From: Micractinium sp. NFX-FRZ
Taxonomy: Eukaryota > Chlorophyta > Trebouxiophyceae > Chlorellales > Chlorellaceae
Direction of reading: 5' to 3'
NCBI GenBank assembly: GCA_029339195.1
Contig: JAPTJF010000159.1
Span: 57,485-121,484, forward strand
Length of the DNA stretch: 64,000 nt
Below the pieces are notes generated by a model. It saw nothing but the letters and a program-made list of their open reading frames with translations, was not told the origin of the DNA and did not search any database. Made by a program: the position numbers and the translations under genes. How positions within the stretch are numbered: position 1 is the first letter of the stretch; every line of letters starts with the position of its first letter. Below are positions 38,101 to 50,914 of this stretch, piece by piece.

Positions 38101-41100
38101 TGGATCTTCTTCCTGCAAATGCCGCCGCTGCTGAGGTGCGCGGCGCGGCGCATGGGGCGGGCGCTGAGGCGCGCGTTGGGGCAGAGCTGGGAGCAGAGAG
38201 GCCCACGCCATGAGTGCACTGAGCACCGAGCCCGGAAAGCTGTCACGTGCATGAGCTGTTTGCCCTGCAGCTGTGTTCAGTGCTTGGTTACGGGCACGCC
38301 CTGCTGGGCCATCCCTCCCGGTACATTTGTGTTGCCCGCCTTCCCCTCCGTGTGCGTTGTGCGCTCGCAGGCACCTGGCATGCCTGACCTTCCTGGCACA
38401 GCAGCTGCTGCTGCCGCCTGCCACTGATGAGGTGCTGCAAGCAGTGCGGGCAGAGGAGCCCAAGACCAGCCTGGTCGGCCACTACAACAGCCACCAGCAG
38501 TCTGTGTACCTGCCGCACCCCACGGGACGCAGCGGCAGCAACGGCAGCCCGGGACTGGTGCACTTCATGTCGGGAGGGCAGGCGCCACACTCTGACAGCG
38601 TGAGCGCTGTGCTGTGCTGTTGTTGTGTCGGTGTTCGTTCTTTCCTGTTGAAATGTGCTGTGAAGTGCGCTGTTCTGCTTTGGTGCGCTCCGGACAATGC
38701 ACGGTGCTGCATCCGCTGGCCCAGTGCAGGCTGAGCCCAGTGTCAGCCTGCCCCGTGCTGCCATTCTTTGTGATGAGGCCACCTCAAGCTTGCAACCTGT
38801 TCATTCTGGTTGCAGGTCCGCCTGCCAAACGTCGACAGCTACTCGTCGCCGCAGCACGGCGTCTGGCACCCCGACGCCCTGCCGCTGCGCATGTCGTGGT
38901 CGGGCAGCGGCAGCGCCGCCGACGGCGCCCTTGGAGACGCCGGTTGCTGCAACCCTTGGGCCAACATGGGCAGCCGCCTCACAGCGGAGGCTTTCACAGA
39001 GCAGCTACCGCCCGGCGCAGAGGCGCTTCAGTGGGCGATGCCTCAGTACGGCAGCGGCGCCGCCACCGCCCCCGACCGTGGCAACCTGGCGATTGCGCGG
39101 CAGGACGAGCGGCCGCACTGGCTGTCCAAGCCAGGTGGGGTGCACGTGGGTGGTGCTGTATGCACTGGGGCCAGGGGAGGCCGAACTAGCGTTGGTAGTG
39201 GTGGTGGCGGTGGTGCTGCTGAAGCGAGGAAGTAGTGACGGTGCTAGGTGCGCCGAGGTAACTAACACGGATCGCCTGAGGTGAAGCATGGCCTGTGCAG
39301 GGCAGTGGCACGCCGTTGGAGTTGTACACCTTGAACCCCAGCCCTGGTATGCGCACCACCCCGCTGCCCCGCCCTATTGACCCTGCCACTTTCCCCCTCC
39401 TTGCTTCGTTCTCTACCTTGCGCGCAGGCTACCTCGCATTTGGCGCGCTGCGGGCCTACCCGCTCCTGCAGTACCGCCAGCTGTGCGCCATGCTGCGCCA
39501 GCGTGTACTGCCCCTGGACCACCCGGCGGTACAGACACTCATACGGCAGGCGCTCTACCATGTGGGAACGCTGACTGATGCCGACACCCCCGCCCCGCTG
39601 TGGCGCACCGACTGGCACGTGCCAGGTGGCGTGCTGGACACGCTGTGCGACGAGCTGTCCAGCCTGGCAGCTGAGCTGGAGCACACGCCACGTGAGCATG
39701 GCGCGGTACTGCTGCTGGGTGAGATCACCACTTACCTGTCGGCCTGGCATGCGCCGCTGCGTGACGTGGCGCGCCGCTTTGCTGCAGCCGCTGCCCGCTG
39801 GGCGGACCAGCTGGAGGGTACAGCGGCAGAGGCGCCGCCCGAACAGGCGCGCGCGCTGCGCGCCAAGCAGTGCCTGCTGCGCCAGACGGCGCTGCTGTGC
39901 CACGGCAGCGGGGAGCTCAGCGTGGAGGACGTGGGCAGCATGCTGAGCACGGCGGTGCTTATCCACTTCGGCAGCATCTACGGGCAGGGGACGGAGCTGG
40001 AGGTGCAGCTGGCGCGGCTGCAGGTGGTTTGGGCGGGGCTGGGTGGGATTTGATGCATGTCAACTGGGTGAGGATGCGGGTAGATTTGGGGCAGGCTTGC
40101 CAGCAGGGCTGTAACACCCAGACAAGCAGCATGCCCAGGCCCAGTGCAGGCAGGCAGGCAGGCATGTTGGGCCTGCACCGCACAGCCGCACAGTCTGCCC
40201 GCTCGCCTCCCCTACATGCACCCACAAGATCCCACCAAACGCACGCTTTGTGCCTGACCCTCTCCCACCCCACCCCTGTCCCCCTCCCTGCCAGGTGCTG
40301 TGCCACTGGACCCTGGCGCGCCGCATCGACACAATCCTGGCTGTTGCACTCCAGCACGGCGCCGTGCTGACGTCGGCGCTGTGCCGCGTGCTGCAGCGCG
40401 CGCCCACCGAACTATCCTGGGTTCAGCTGCAGTGGACAGAGCCGGTGCGGCCAGACACTGGCTTCACTGTGCGGGCCAGCGATGGCCGCCTCTACTCGAT
40501 CAACTGCTCGGATGGCACGGTGCTGGAAGACGGCGTGCCGCCAGGTCGCCTGCCCAGAGAGATACTGACCCACCGCCTGTACCGGCGTGCCTTTGGCGAG
40601 TGGGGCTTTGAGGTCAGCCTGACCAGTGCGGGCGTGCGGCGCTCCGTCGCCCCCGTGAGGGGCCGCTTTTACGAGTTCTGGCTGCTGCCAGCGACGGCGG
40701 GCGGAGCGGACGGCGGTACCAGTGGCGGCGGGCAGCAAGCATCTAACGGCCGGGGTGGAAGGCAGGGAGAGGAGGAGGAGCTGGTGGTGGTGGAGGTGGA
40801 GGCGCAGGGCGGGCGGCGGCTGCAGCTGCTTGACCCTGGGGAGGGGGACGGCGGTGGTGCCTGGGGGGTGGACCTGCCGCCCCGCCTGCGAGAGCTGCAC
40901 AGCCACTGGCTGGACAGGTGGGGGGGGTGGCAATGCATCGGGGGTGGGGGTAGGGGGTGGAGGGCAGGGCTGGGTGTTTGCGGGGGTGGGTGGGTGGAGG
41001 GCAGGGGTGGGCGTGTGGACTCGGCTTAAACTGGACAGGGGGGGGGGGTGCATGCGTGCAGGTGAGCCTGTCTGTAACTAAGCCTGCTGCCTGCCTGCTT

Positions 41101-42625
41101 GTCCGTGGACTGGCTGCCCAAGCATCTCACCTGCTGCCCTGCATGCACCAAGCCAGGCAGCACTGGCCCTTGCTGATGGCACACTTTGTTCATTCCTGCC
41201 TCCCTGCCTGCCTGCAGGGAGGAGCGCGTCATCGTGCTGCGTCCCCGGGACTTCCGGAAGCAGCAGGCCGCCTTCCTGCTGCAGTACCCCCAGTGCCCCC
41301 CCACCTCCCGGCCGGCAAGCGCGGCCGACGGCAGCACAGGAGAGGCACAACCAATGGACTTAGAAGACGAGCCAATGGATGTTGAATTTGCAGAGCAGCC
41401 TCCGGAGGTAGTGGAGTTTGTGTGCTTGCGCGTGCCGCGCCACCTGGCGGAGCGGTACAGCTGGCGCAAGCTGCTGAGCTGGCACGCACACGAGCTCATT
41501 GACCAGCTGGTGCTGCACACGTCAGCCGTCACCACCGTGCTCTCCAAGTTTGAACGGCCAGAGCTCATACACACGTACATCACGGCGAATGGAGGCAGCC
41601 ATGGCACCGGCAAGACCAGCAGTGGCGGCGACAGCACCAGCGGGCCGCAGGCAGCGGAGCAGGCGAGGGGCCCTGGGCCTGCCCCCCGACAGATGCTGTT
41701 TGAGCTGCCTCGATTTGGTTTGGAGTTTGAGCTGAGGGGCGGGCAGCTGCTGTCTCTGGACCACAGCGGGCACCGCCTGGCGGCGTGTCAGCAGCTGTGG
41801 CAGGCAGCGGGCGAGGCGGGCGGCAAGCGCAAGCGCAAGCATGCCCGCGGCAGCAGCAAAGACAGCAGCAGCAGCGGAGGCAGCCACGGTAGCGGCAGCG
41901 ACAGCGGCAGTGGTGGCAGCACCTATACTCTGCCAGACCTGCGGCAGTATCTTATCCTGGAGCCTGCAACTCAGGAGCAGGCCGATGGCAGCAGCGGCGC
42001 TGGCAGCGGCAGCGGCAGCAGCAACAGCGGCAGTGACGCCACGGCAGCGGGTCAGCGGCGGCTGGTGCTGGTGCCGGTGGGGCGCGTGCAGCGTCGGCCG
42101 GCGGATGTGGTGGTGGTGCATGGCAACAGGAGCGGGGATACCATTCAGGTGGGCGGCAAACTGTGCCATGTCTCAATCCAACTGAGAATAAGCGCTCTCG
42201 CTCATGGAATGAATGTCTCTCTCTGAGCAGCTGGGCACATCTCCAGGGCAGCCGATTGGCTCGTTCCCGCCCTGCTGTTGTACTCGTGCTGTCCCCCTCT
42301 CCCGTGCGGCCACCTTGCTCACCCACTGCCCTGCCTGCCCTGCCTGCTCGGTCTGCCCTCCCCACCTTACACGCACCGCAGGCGCACACCTTCGAGGTCC
42401 ACCCACGCTTCGGCCACCTCTGCGCCCGCTCCATCCCGGCGCGCCTGCAGCTGGCCGCCCTGTACGCCGCCACCGGCTCGCTGCTGCCGGAGCCGCACAG
42501 CCGCATGACCGGTGCACAGCAGGCCATGCAGCTGCTGCGGCAGTGCTGGAGTGTGAAGCCTTTAGAGGCAGAGGATGTAGAGCAGCTGCAGGATGTTGCG
42601 CGCCTAGGAGGTGAGGAGGACTCGG

Positions 42626-42658
<33 letters not shown>

Positions 42659-45600
42659 TGCTGAGGTTGGTGTTGCTAGGCAGCGGCAGGTAGATGTGCA
42701 GTGCTGATGAGATTGCAATTTTACAATGCTTCACAGCATGCGTGCCCGCTCGCCTTCCTCATCGGCCTGTTGCTTGCTTCTCTGCTGCCTCCTCGCCTCC
42801 CTGCCCTGCGCGCCCTGCAGGCCACATGGCGGCGGGTCTGCGCCTGCTCGCCCACGAGCTGCAGAGCAGCGCCAGCCAGCTGAATGCGCTGCACTTCCCG
42901 CCCCCCGCGGTCGCCCCCGATCACGCCCAGCCGCTCGCCCTGGACCCCGATTGGGCCACAGCCTACTGGCAGGAGCGGCGCCGCCACGGCAGGGGCAACC
43001 CACGCCTGCTGCTGGGCGCCGCGGAGGAGCAGCGGGCCATGGGGCAGCAGAGCGGGCGGGAGAGGCTGCCGCAGTGGAAGCGCCTGCGGTTGTGCCAGGA
43101 GGTGGACATACCCGCCTGCCCCGTCCCACCTGCAGCCAATGTGGTGGGCCGCTTTGAGCGGGAGCTACAACAACTGATTGCCACCCAGCCTGCCGGCCAG
43201 GAAGGCGCGCCTGCCGTGCCAGAGTACCCGCTGCCTGTGGGCAGCGGTGGGCAGACTGGGGGGGAGCCCTCCCCTCTGGAGCTGCAGATGCATGCTGAGC
43301 TAAGGGACAGCTGGGAGGTGCACCACAGCATGCCGGCGCCAGAGGAGGTGCGGCCTGAGACGGCGCAGCGCATACTGCAGGCGCAGGTGAGGGCGGGTGG
43401 CTGGGGGAGGGGTAAGGTGGGTTCAGGCAGAGAAGATGCGGGGAGAGGCGGCGCAACGCGTACTGCAGGCGCAGGTGAGGGAGGGTGCAGGGGGGTGGTG
43501 GTGGGGTGGTGTGCAGTGCAGGCTCCTGGTGGCATCCCAGCAGCGCAGTGGCAGCAATGATGGCCAGTGCAGCCACGGGCCACGCTGCCTGCACCGCCGT
43601 TGCTATCGCCTATGCTGTGCCCATGCTGTGCCCATGCTGCGCTTCAACAGGTCACCCAGCACATCACCTCCCCGCCCCAAGTTGCTCCACTCTTCTGCAG
43701 GTAGAGGTCCGGGCGCTGCGCCAGCAAGCCGAGTCCTACCTGCACACCCACCTGGGCACAGTGCCGCTGGCGCTGGGCCTGCCGGGCGCCGCCTTCCGGC
43801 TGCTGCAGGCCTGCGGAGCAGCGGCGGAGCAGGGGCCTCTTGATTTGGCGGCTCTGGCGCTGCCTGACAGCCAGCAGTTTGCTTTATCCACTGGTCAAAA
43901 GCTGGCCCTGCAGCTCAACCCCTTCCTGTCTGAAGAGTCGGCGGTGCGCCTGCAGCAGGGGGCGCGCGTGTGGCTGCAGGTGAGGGGATGGGCGGGCAGC
44001 CAGGGGAATAGGCGGGAGTCCATGCGGGTGGGGCATGCGGCCGGACAGAGGAGGGGGAGGCTCAGATGTGCCGTGCTGGTGTTAGGCTCTTTGAGCACAC
44101 ACTGTTGAGCGAACCATAGGCTGGACTCTGCACACTGTACCTTTACATTGCTGCCACAGTACTTTGTTTGTGTGTTCCTCGCAGCGCCTCACATGCAGCC
44201 TTGCATGCGTGTCCTGTGCTTCCACCGCACCCGCAGCTGTGCGTGCTGGAGGACAGGCTGCAGCGGCTGGCGCTCCTGGCTGCCGACCCAGATGCCACGC
44301 CACACCTCTGCCAGGCAAGCAACCCCTGAGCACTGCGGCCCATACAACCGATGTGTGTGAACATTGCGAGTTGCAGCTCGTTGTAGGTGCTGCCCCTGCC
44401 GCCGCTGCCCTCGGCACGCTGCGTCTCGCTGCTTCTCGCTGCTTGGTGAATTGCCTGCCGACTGCTGCCAGCGCATGCGCCCCGGCTCTCCCCTCTTTCA
44501 GACCGTAGCCCCTACCATTCCCTCTCACCTGGCCACCCTCCCACCCAGCCATCCCTGGCCCCGCAGGAGCTGTTGGTGCACCGCACATGGGGCGTGGACG
44601 AGCACCCACACTGGCTGGTGTTTGAGGCGGAGCAGCAGCTGCAGGTGCGCTTGGCAGTGAAGTGTGCAGCCGCTGGGCGGCCTCTGACCCATGGGGTTGA
44701 CTTGCTCTTGGCTTCTTCTTGGCCTCCTCTGGCTTCCTCATGAGCCCACGCCTTGAGGCTGCGGCTTTCCGTGTTCACTGCCATCCCATCTGCTGCAGAT
44801 CCGGCCGCACCAGCACTGGGTGGCACGCCATATGATGGGCAGCCCGGGGGACATTGTGCAGCTCAACATGGGTGGGTGACGGGGTGGTGTGCTTGCTTGT
44901 GATGTAGGGTGAATGCCTTTGCGCAGCCGCTGCTGCTGGGCCTGACTGCCTGCGTGCCTGCCTGCCCACCCGCCCGCGCCCCACTTGTCCCCCCTGCCGC
45001 CTGCCTCCCTGTTCGCCCGCCTCTTGATCAATCAGGCAATTACTGGTATCCTCAACCGCCCGTGCCGTGCCCCTGGCCCGCAGGCGAGGGCAAGACGCGC
45101 GTCATCCTGCCCATGCTCATCCTGCACTTTGCCGATGGGGAGGACCTGGTGCGTGCCAGGCTGGCGCCAGCACGCAAATGCCTTGGCCTGCTGTCTGTCG
45201 AATGTGATGCCTGCAGAGACCGTGATGCAGGAAGCGGGCATGTTAGGACGCAACCACAAGCGCCGGCAGGTGCAGTTGTACCCGCTTGAACTGCACCACA
45301 CTCACCCCACACCCCTCTGCCCTTCTCCCACTCCCACTCCCCTGCCCCTCCCTCAGGTGCGCCTCAACCTGCTGCCACCGCTCCTGGAAGAGGCCTACTC
45401 ACACCTGCACGCCTGCCTGTGCGCCAGCGTGCTGGGCCGCCGGCTGTGCGTGCAGCCCTTCCATAGAGATGTGGAGGTCACACATGCCACCCTGGCAGCC
45501 ATGCGGGCGTCACTTGAGTACTGCCGCCTGGTGAGGTGGCGGGGGTTGTGGCCTGGAGTTTGTGTGCAGGGTCGCATAGTGAAGGGGCCTCCCTTCTCCC

Positions 45601-48600
45601 AGCTTGATGCGGGGCAGCATGGGCAGAGCGCGCTGCTGTTCGGCAGAGGCACATGTGCGGGCTGCAGGCATGCTGTGCTCCCTGGCTCAGCGCGTGCTGC
45701 CCGTGTTGGCGTGACCTGTTGGCTGCTCCCCACCCCTGTTGGCTGTCCCGCAGGCGGGCGGCGTGCTGCTGACCACCCCCGAGCACCGGCTGTCGCTGCT
45801 GCTCAAGCGTCAGGAGCTGTGGCAGAAGGGGAGGGAGGCGATGTGGCAAGGGCTGGATGCCCTGGCGGCCCTGCCCTACGTCGACCTGTTTGATGAGAGC
45901 GATGAGCTGCTGCGCCACGTGTGAGTGACTTGGCCTGAGCTGGTGCCTACTTGCAAAGTGGCTGGGGCGGGTTTTCTGCCTGCTGGGTGGCCGGCTGGGG
46001 AGGCCAGGAGGCACCCAGCCATGAGTCAGCTCCATGCAGGTACATTTATTATTATTATTTATTTAGGCGTGGAAGCTACATCTTTGCTTTCCACCTGCTC
46101 CGCTAACCAACTCCCCTGCCGTTGCCCGCCCTTTACTATTGAACTATCTGCCCTGGCTTGCACCTGCGTATACTCCCTTGCTTGCACTGTCTGTACTACC
46201 CTGCTGTACTGCCCGTCCTTCCGTGCAGGTACCAGCTGATTTACGCCGAGGGCGCAACCATGGGCCTGCCCGCGCAGGCGCTGCGCTCCCGCGCCTGCCA
46301 GCTCCTGCTGCGCCTGCTGTCCCAGCAAGGGCAGCGCGGCGCTCTGGGTGCCACGCTGGCACAGGAGGGCGTGGCGGTGCCCGCAGGCCCCGCCGGCAAA
46401 CCGGGCGCTTTCCGAGGCGTGCGGCTGCTGCCGGGGGCCGCATTGGAGGCCGTGCTGCCCGCGCTGCGCTGCCAGCTGGCAGAGGCGGTGCTGGCTGACC
46501 CGCCCTACGAGCTGCGCTGGATGCGGGGCCACCCACTCAAGGTGGGTCACAGGTCACACGTATGCTGTCAGCGTTAGCCTGCCTCCTAACACCAGCCTCC
46601 TAACACCAGCCGAGCTGGCTGTGTTATCCTGCCCATAGGCCAGTTCCCGTTGCACACCAACTGCAAGGCGTTTCCACGCAGCGCCGCTGCACAAACCCCT
46701 CTCCACCCTTGCCCGCCCCACATCAGTGTTGCTCCCCACCCTGCCCACCGTGCTGCGCGTGCTGTGCTGCAGGCGCTGCTGCTGGCCTGCCTGACGGACC
46801 CTGCCCTCGACGCCAACGTCGTCCTGGGCGCAGCCACCCCCAGCCCGACTGCCGACCAACAGGACGATGTGCTGGTGCTGCGGGGCCTGCTGGCTTGCGG
46901 TGTGCTCGAGCACTGCCTGCAGATGCGGCACTTGGTGGACTATGGCGTGAACGAGTGAGTTGTGTGTGGCGTTGGGGTGTGGGAAGCAAAGAGGCTGGCA
47001 GGTGCGGGGATGACAGGCGCAAGGGCATTGGCTGGCTGGCTGGCTGGCTGGCTCATTAGCTGGGAAATGCCTGGGGTGAGGTGCACGGGAGAAGGGTCTG
47101 ACAGGATTGAATGAGGTGTGGTCCGGCCAGCTGTGGAAGGGCCAGAGAGAGATATGCCTTGCGTCGGCAGCTGGCAAATGTGCGGCCGACCTGTGGTGCA
47201 AGGCAGGGAAGAGAGAGCTGCCCTGCAGTGCTTCCTTGGTGGCACCCGAAGGCCGTCTGCAGCACCCCGCCCGCTCAGCCTATCGACAATGCCGCCCGCC
47301 CGCCCGCCTGCCTGCCTGCTTGCCAGCCCATGCCTGCTGACCGTCCTGCCATCCATGTGCAGCGCGGGGCGCAAGCGCCTTGCGGTGCCCTACCGCGCCG
47401 CCCACGTGCCCTCAGAGCGCTCCGAGTACGCCCAGCCCGACTCGGCGCTCACCCTCACCACCCTGGCCTACTACCAGCGAGGCCTGTCGCTTGGGCAGCT
47501 GCTGGAGGCCCTGCAGGTGGGGCCAGGGTGGGCCATATAGGGCCTGCAGATAGGCCACAGAGGGCCAGGGCATGATCGCAATGGAGCCAGATGTCGGGGG
47601 CATTATGACATCATGATGATTACGAGATCCGTGCAGAAACCCGTTTTGTTTGCATACCGCTCGCCTTTTTTTTGTTTTGTTTGCATACTGCTCGCCTTTT
47701 TTGTTGTGTTTGCATACCCCTCCTGCAGGCGCTACTGCGCCTGGGGCTGAACGCGCAGAGGGCGGTGTACGCCGGCTGGCTGGCTCTGGCACGGCCCGAT
47801 GTGCTGCCAGGTGTGCTTGGGCAAGGGGACTAAGCAGGGGTGAGCAGTTGGGGCCACAGTCGGCCATGTTGGCTGAATTATACCGCTGCCCAGGACAGCC
47901 CCACCTTATATTGCATCAATTTGATGTCCCTGTCCCGGTACTAGATGGACTCCCTGGGTGGCGTGGCCAAGCTGGCTGCCGCCCAACAGCGAGCAAGGCT
48001 GTCCCTCACACCCTCACGCTTTGCCTCCCTCCCTCCCTTCCTTTCTTCCCTCACACACCGCAGCTGAGGTGGCGCCCCTGGATGACGTGGCCAAGCTGGT
48101 TGCCCCCAGAGAGCGACCCTGTCTGCACACCCTCACGCTTTACCTCCCTCACTTTCTTTTCTCCACCTCACACACTGCAGCTGAGGTGGCACCCCTGGAT
48201 GACGTGGCCAAGCTGGACACCACCAACAGCGAGCAGATGGCACGCATGCACGCGCTCTTCAGCCACAACATGGCGGCCGTCGACTTCTGGCTCAAGTGAG
48301 GCGGGCGGGCTGGCTGGCTGAAGTGTGGGTTAATTGTTCTGAGTGTCCCCAGCAGAAACCAAGCGGTACCGTCACCGGCTGGTGGCCATCTGTGTTCCCT
48401 CACCCCGCCACCTGCGCCCTCCCTGCAGCTTCTGCGTGTTCCCAGTGGAAACCAAGCAGTTCCCTCACCGCCTGGTGGCCACAGCCTGGGACCTGGCTGA
48501 CAACCCGGGAGGCATGGTGGTGGGATTTTCAGGTGGGGGATGGGGTTAAGGGGGGTGGGGTCCAGGGGAGGCGTTTCAGTTGGAGGCCGGTGAGGAGGGG

Positions 48601-50914
48601 GCAGAGGCAGGGGATGCTTCTCAGGTGGGTTCGTCAGGTTGCAGGGGCGGGGCGGGCTGTTTAGGTGCAGGTCGCGCCTGGTTGAAGGGTGGATCCTGCC
48701 AGTGGCGAAGGGGACGTCTTGTCATGCGCGTGAGGCAGCTCTGGGCAGGGGCACTGCCGGCAACTTGCCCTTGAAGCAAGGGTTGAAGCAAGGGTTACCG
48801 GGCACCACCGACTCGTACCAGCACAGGTATGGGGCAGCTGCCGCAGACACCTACGCCCACACGAACTCAGTCCGCCACAACCGCCCCGGCTGTCGAACCC
48901 TGCACTGCGCTGCGCTGCGCCTGTGCCATGCCCCGCCCCGTGCAGGCACCAACGACAACCACCGCCTGCTGCCCCTGCAAGTCAAGCAGCAACTCCAGGT
49001 CGGTGCCCGAGCAGTACTGCATGCCTAAGCGGTACTGCATGCAAACAGGGGAGGCACGCAAGAGCACAGCATATGCAGGTTGTTGCATATGCACACCCTG
49101 TGATGTGCCACTAGTACTGCTGTGTCACGATCCGTAACCTGGGGAGGTGGGGGCGCGGGGAGTGGCCCCGAGGCGCGCCCTGGACCTCTGCTGCAGGCAG
49201 TTTTGGAACCGCCTGGACGGCATAAGCCTGCGCTGCCACCGCAGCAGCCTCACAGCCCATCCAGAATGGCGCCTTGCCAGGACACAGCCAGTCTGCTCCT
49301 GCGTACCTGAAGCAGCGGCCCCCTCACCTGGCTGCTCCCTGCCCCGTGTGATCCCTTGCAGGCAAGGGCCAGACGCTGCGAATCGTTGCCACGCCAGACG
49401 TCACCGCCCGCATAGCGCGCTTGGCAGGGGCAGCAGCGCCTGGGGAGGCAGCAGGATGGCCAGCAGCGGACACGCCAGCATCGCCAGCGGCAGCATCGCC
49501 AGCGCCAGCAGCAGCAGCATCGCCAGCAGCATCGCCAGCACCAGCAGCAGCGCCGACAGCACCAGCAGCAGCCGCCTCGCCAGCATCTCCAGCATCGCCG
49601 GCAGCAGCACCGGTAGACGCAGCGGCAGCACCAGCGCCGTCATCAGCAGGCCTCCGCCTGACGTCACGCCACGTGCTGGCCTGGGCCATGTCCAACACAG
49701 TGGCGGCCACGCAGCGCGGCCTGCTGGAGTGGGCGCGCCAGGGCCTGCTGTTTGCCGCCACCCGCGGCGCCCCAGAGCACGCGCTGCAGCCCGAGGTGCT
49801 GGAGCTAGCACAGCTGTATGGCGGGGCGCGCACAGCGTGCAGCGTGCCGACGCTGGTGGCTCAGCAGTGCCGGCGGCGGCAGGCGGCGCGCGGCCGGGGC
49901 CTCAGCCACGCTTCCCTGAGCCTGATGGCAGATGTCGTGCAGCGCAGCGCCGAGTATGGAGCGGGGCACGTGGTGGCTGCGCAGGGCGGGCTGGGGGAGG
50001 AGTGCGAGCGGGAGCTGGAGAGGGAGGAAGAGGAGGAGGCAGAGGCGGAGCGCCAGGTGGCACGCGTGCAGCCAGCGGCTGAGACTGATTGGCCCTATGC
50101 CCAGGCCCTGGGTGCAGCATCGCTCGAGGAGCTGCAGCTCCGCACCGGCCTGCGGGTGCTGCCGCTGGCGGCGCTGGCAGCGCAGCTGCGGCCCGCCACG
50201 CTGGGTGCGCTGCCCTGGTGCCCTCTCGTCTTCTGCACCCCCAACTTTGCCCACGCCGTGTCTCAGCCACAGGGGCAGGCGGTGAACGAATACTTGCGAC
50301 CGGTGGGGCAGCTGCTGCTGCTCCCGGCTGTTGCTGCGAGTGACGACAACGGCGACAGCGGCAGCGGCGGCGGCGGCGGCGACGGCAAGCCGCTGCGGGC
50401 GGTGCTGCTGCTGTCGGAGCGGGAGGCCAACGGCTTGTCAGAGGCCATATGGGCAGACGGCGATGGCAGCAAGCCTGCGGGCGGAGAGCCCCCGCTGCTC
50501 GTCAGCCTGTGCCACGCATGCGCAGCACAGCCCCAGGGCCGTTCGACTGCTGCCAGCATGGGCCATCTCCAGGACAGCTGGCCGCTGCGGCTGGCCGCGG
50601 CTGTGGTGGTGGGCGGCGGCTGGCACGCGCTGGGGGCTTTGGCAGCGGAGCTGCTGGCCGGCGGCCTGCGCCGCCAGCTGGTCAGCCTACAACTGTTTGA
50701 AGGGGACACAACTTATGTGGGCCACGGGAGCTTGGAAGGGCTGCCCTGGGAGGCGGCGGCGGCGGCGCCGCAGCTTGCGCTGCTGCGGGAGCTGGTGGCG
50801 GGGCAGGGGGCGGCAGCGGAGCAGCTGGTGCAGATGCGAGGCAAGCAGGTGCTTTACTCGCACAGCCAGCTGGAGCGGGCGTGCGATGCCCAGCTTGGGG
50901 TGAAGCAGGAGTGA
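35172..50914 (+). CDS. giant DUF3638/DUF3645 P-loop protein, conserved block missing
   Basis: Member of a very large eukaryotic family, often labelled ubiquitinyl hydrolase in databases without strong proof. Exons: 35172-35312, 35443-35684, 35862-36234, 36435-37110, 37415-38135, 38371-38599, 38816-39134, 39428-40023, 40295-40917, 41218-42148, 42382-42610, 42821-43386, 43701-43979, 44237-44314, 44567-44644, 44799-44871, 45084-45148, 45357-45530, 45754-45920, 46229-46541, 46773-46954, 47363-47516, 47729-47810, 48181-48295, 48429-48532, 48946-48998, 49362-50914; about 3040 residues. Landmarks: Walker A NMGEGKTRVILPML, LTTPEHRLSLLLK, DESDELLRHVYQLIYAEG (DUF3638), then RKRLAVPYRA and SALTLTTLAYYQRGLS (DUF3645). 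After GTNDNHRLLPLQ the family's DEAH-type block is absent, and exon 26 to 27 phases clash unless a weak donor at 49002|GTGCCC is used. Intron 14 starts with GC. Exon 3 has a CAGCAG tandem acceptor. Confidence 0.83.
43341..43474. repeat. 88-bp tandem copy of exon 12 end and donor
   Basis: The last about 45 bases of exon 12 plus its GTGAGG donor (43341-43392) recur 88 bases downstream (43429-43480) with scattered substitutions. Using the second donor would shift the frame. Confidence 0.8.
47640..47728. repeat. TTTGTTTGCATA tandem repeat forming the exon 23 acceptor
   Basis: About 2.7 copies of a 31-32-base unit (TTTGCATACYGCTCGCC plus a T run) end at the CTCCTGCAG acceptor of exon 23. The repeat supplies the polypyrimidine tract. 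Confidence 0.75.
47941..48180. repeat. two extra tandem copies of exon 24 start
   Basis: A 117-120-bp unit holding the acceptor and first about 40 bases of exon 24 (GAGGTGGC..CCTGGATGACGTGG) is present three times; the third is the real exon. Copy 2 (48064-48180) has its own CACCGCAG acceptor, lies exactly 117 bases upstream and reads in frame. Confidence 0.85.
49440..49625 (+). repeat. Ala/Ser/Pro-coding repeat in exon 27
   Basis: Tandem CGCCAGCA/GCCAGCAGC units code an Ala-Ser-Pro linker of about 60 residues inside the DUF3645 C-terminal part, before the HVLAWAMSNTVAAT motif. Confidence 0.8.

Noticed and set aside
40911..41070. CTGGACAG plus G-run repeated after DUF3638 exon 9
   Set aside because: Too short and G-rich to call an exon-edge duplication.
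35172..50914. Naming the giant gene a proven ubiquitin hydrolase
   Set aside because: The label is a database habit for this family; I see a P-loop and family motifs but no recognisable protease triad.
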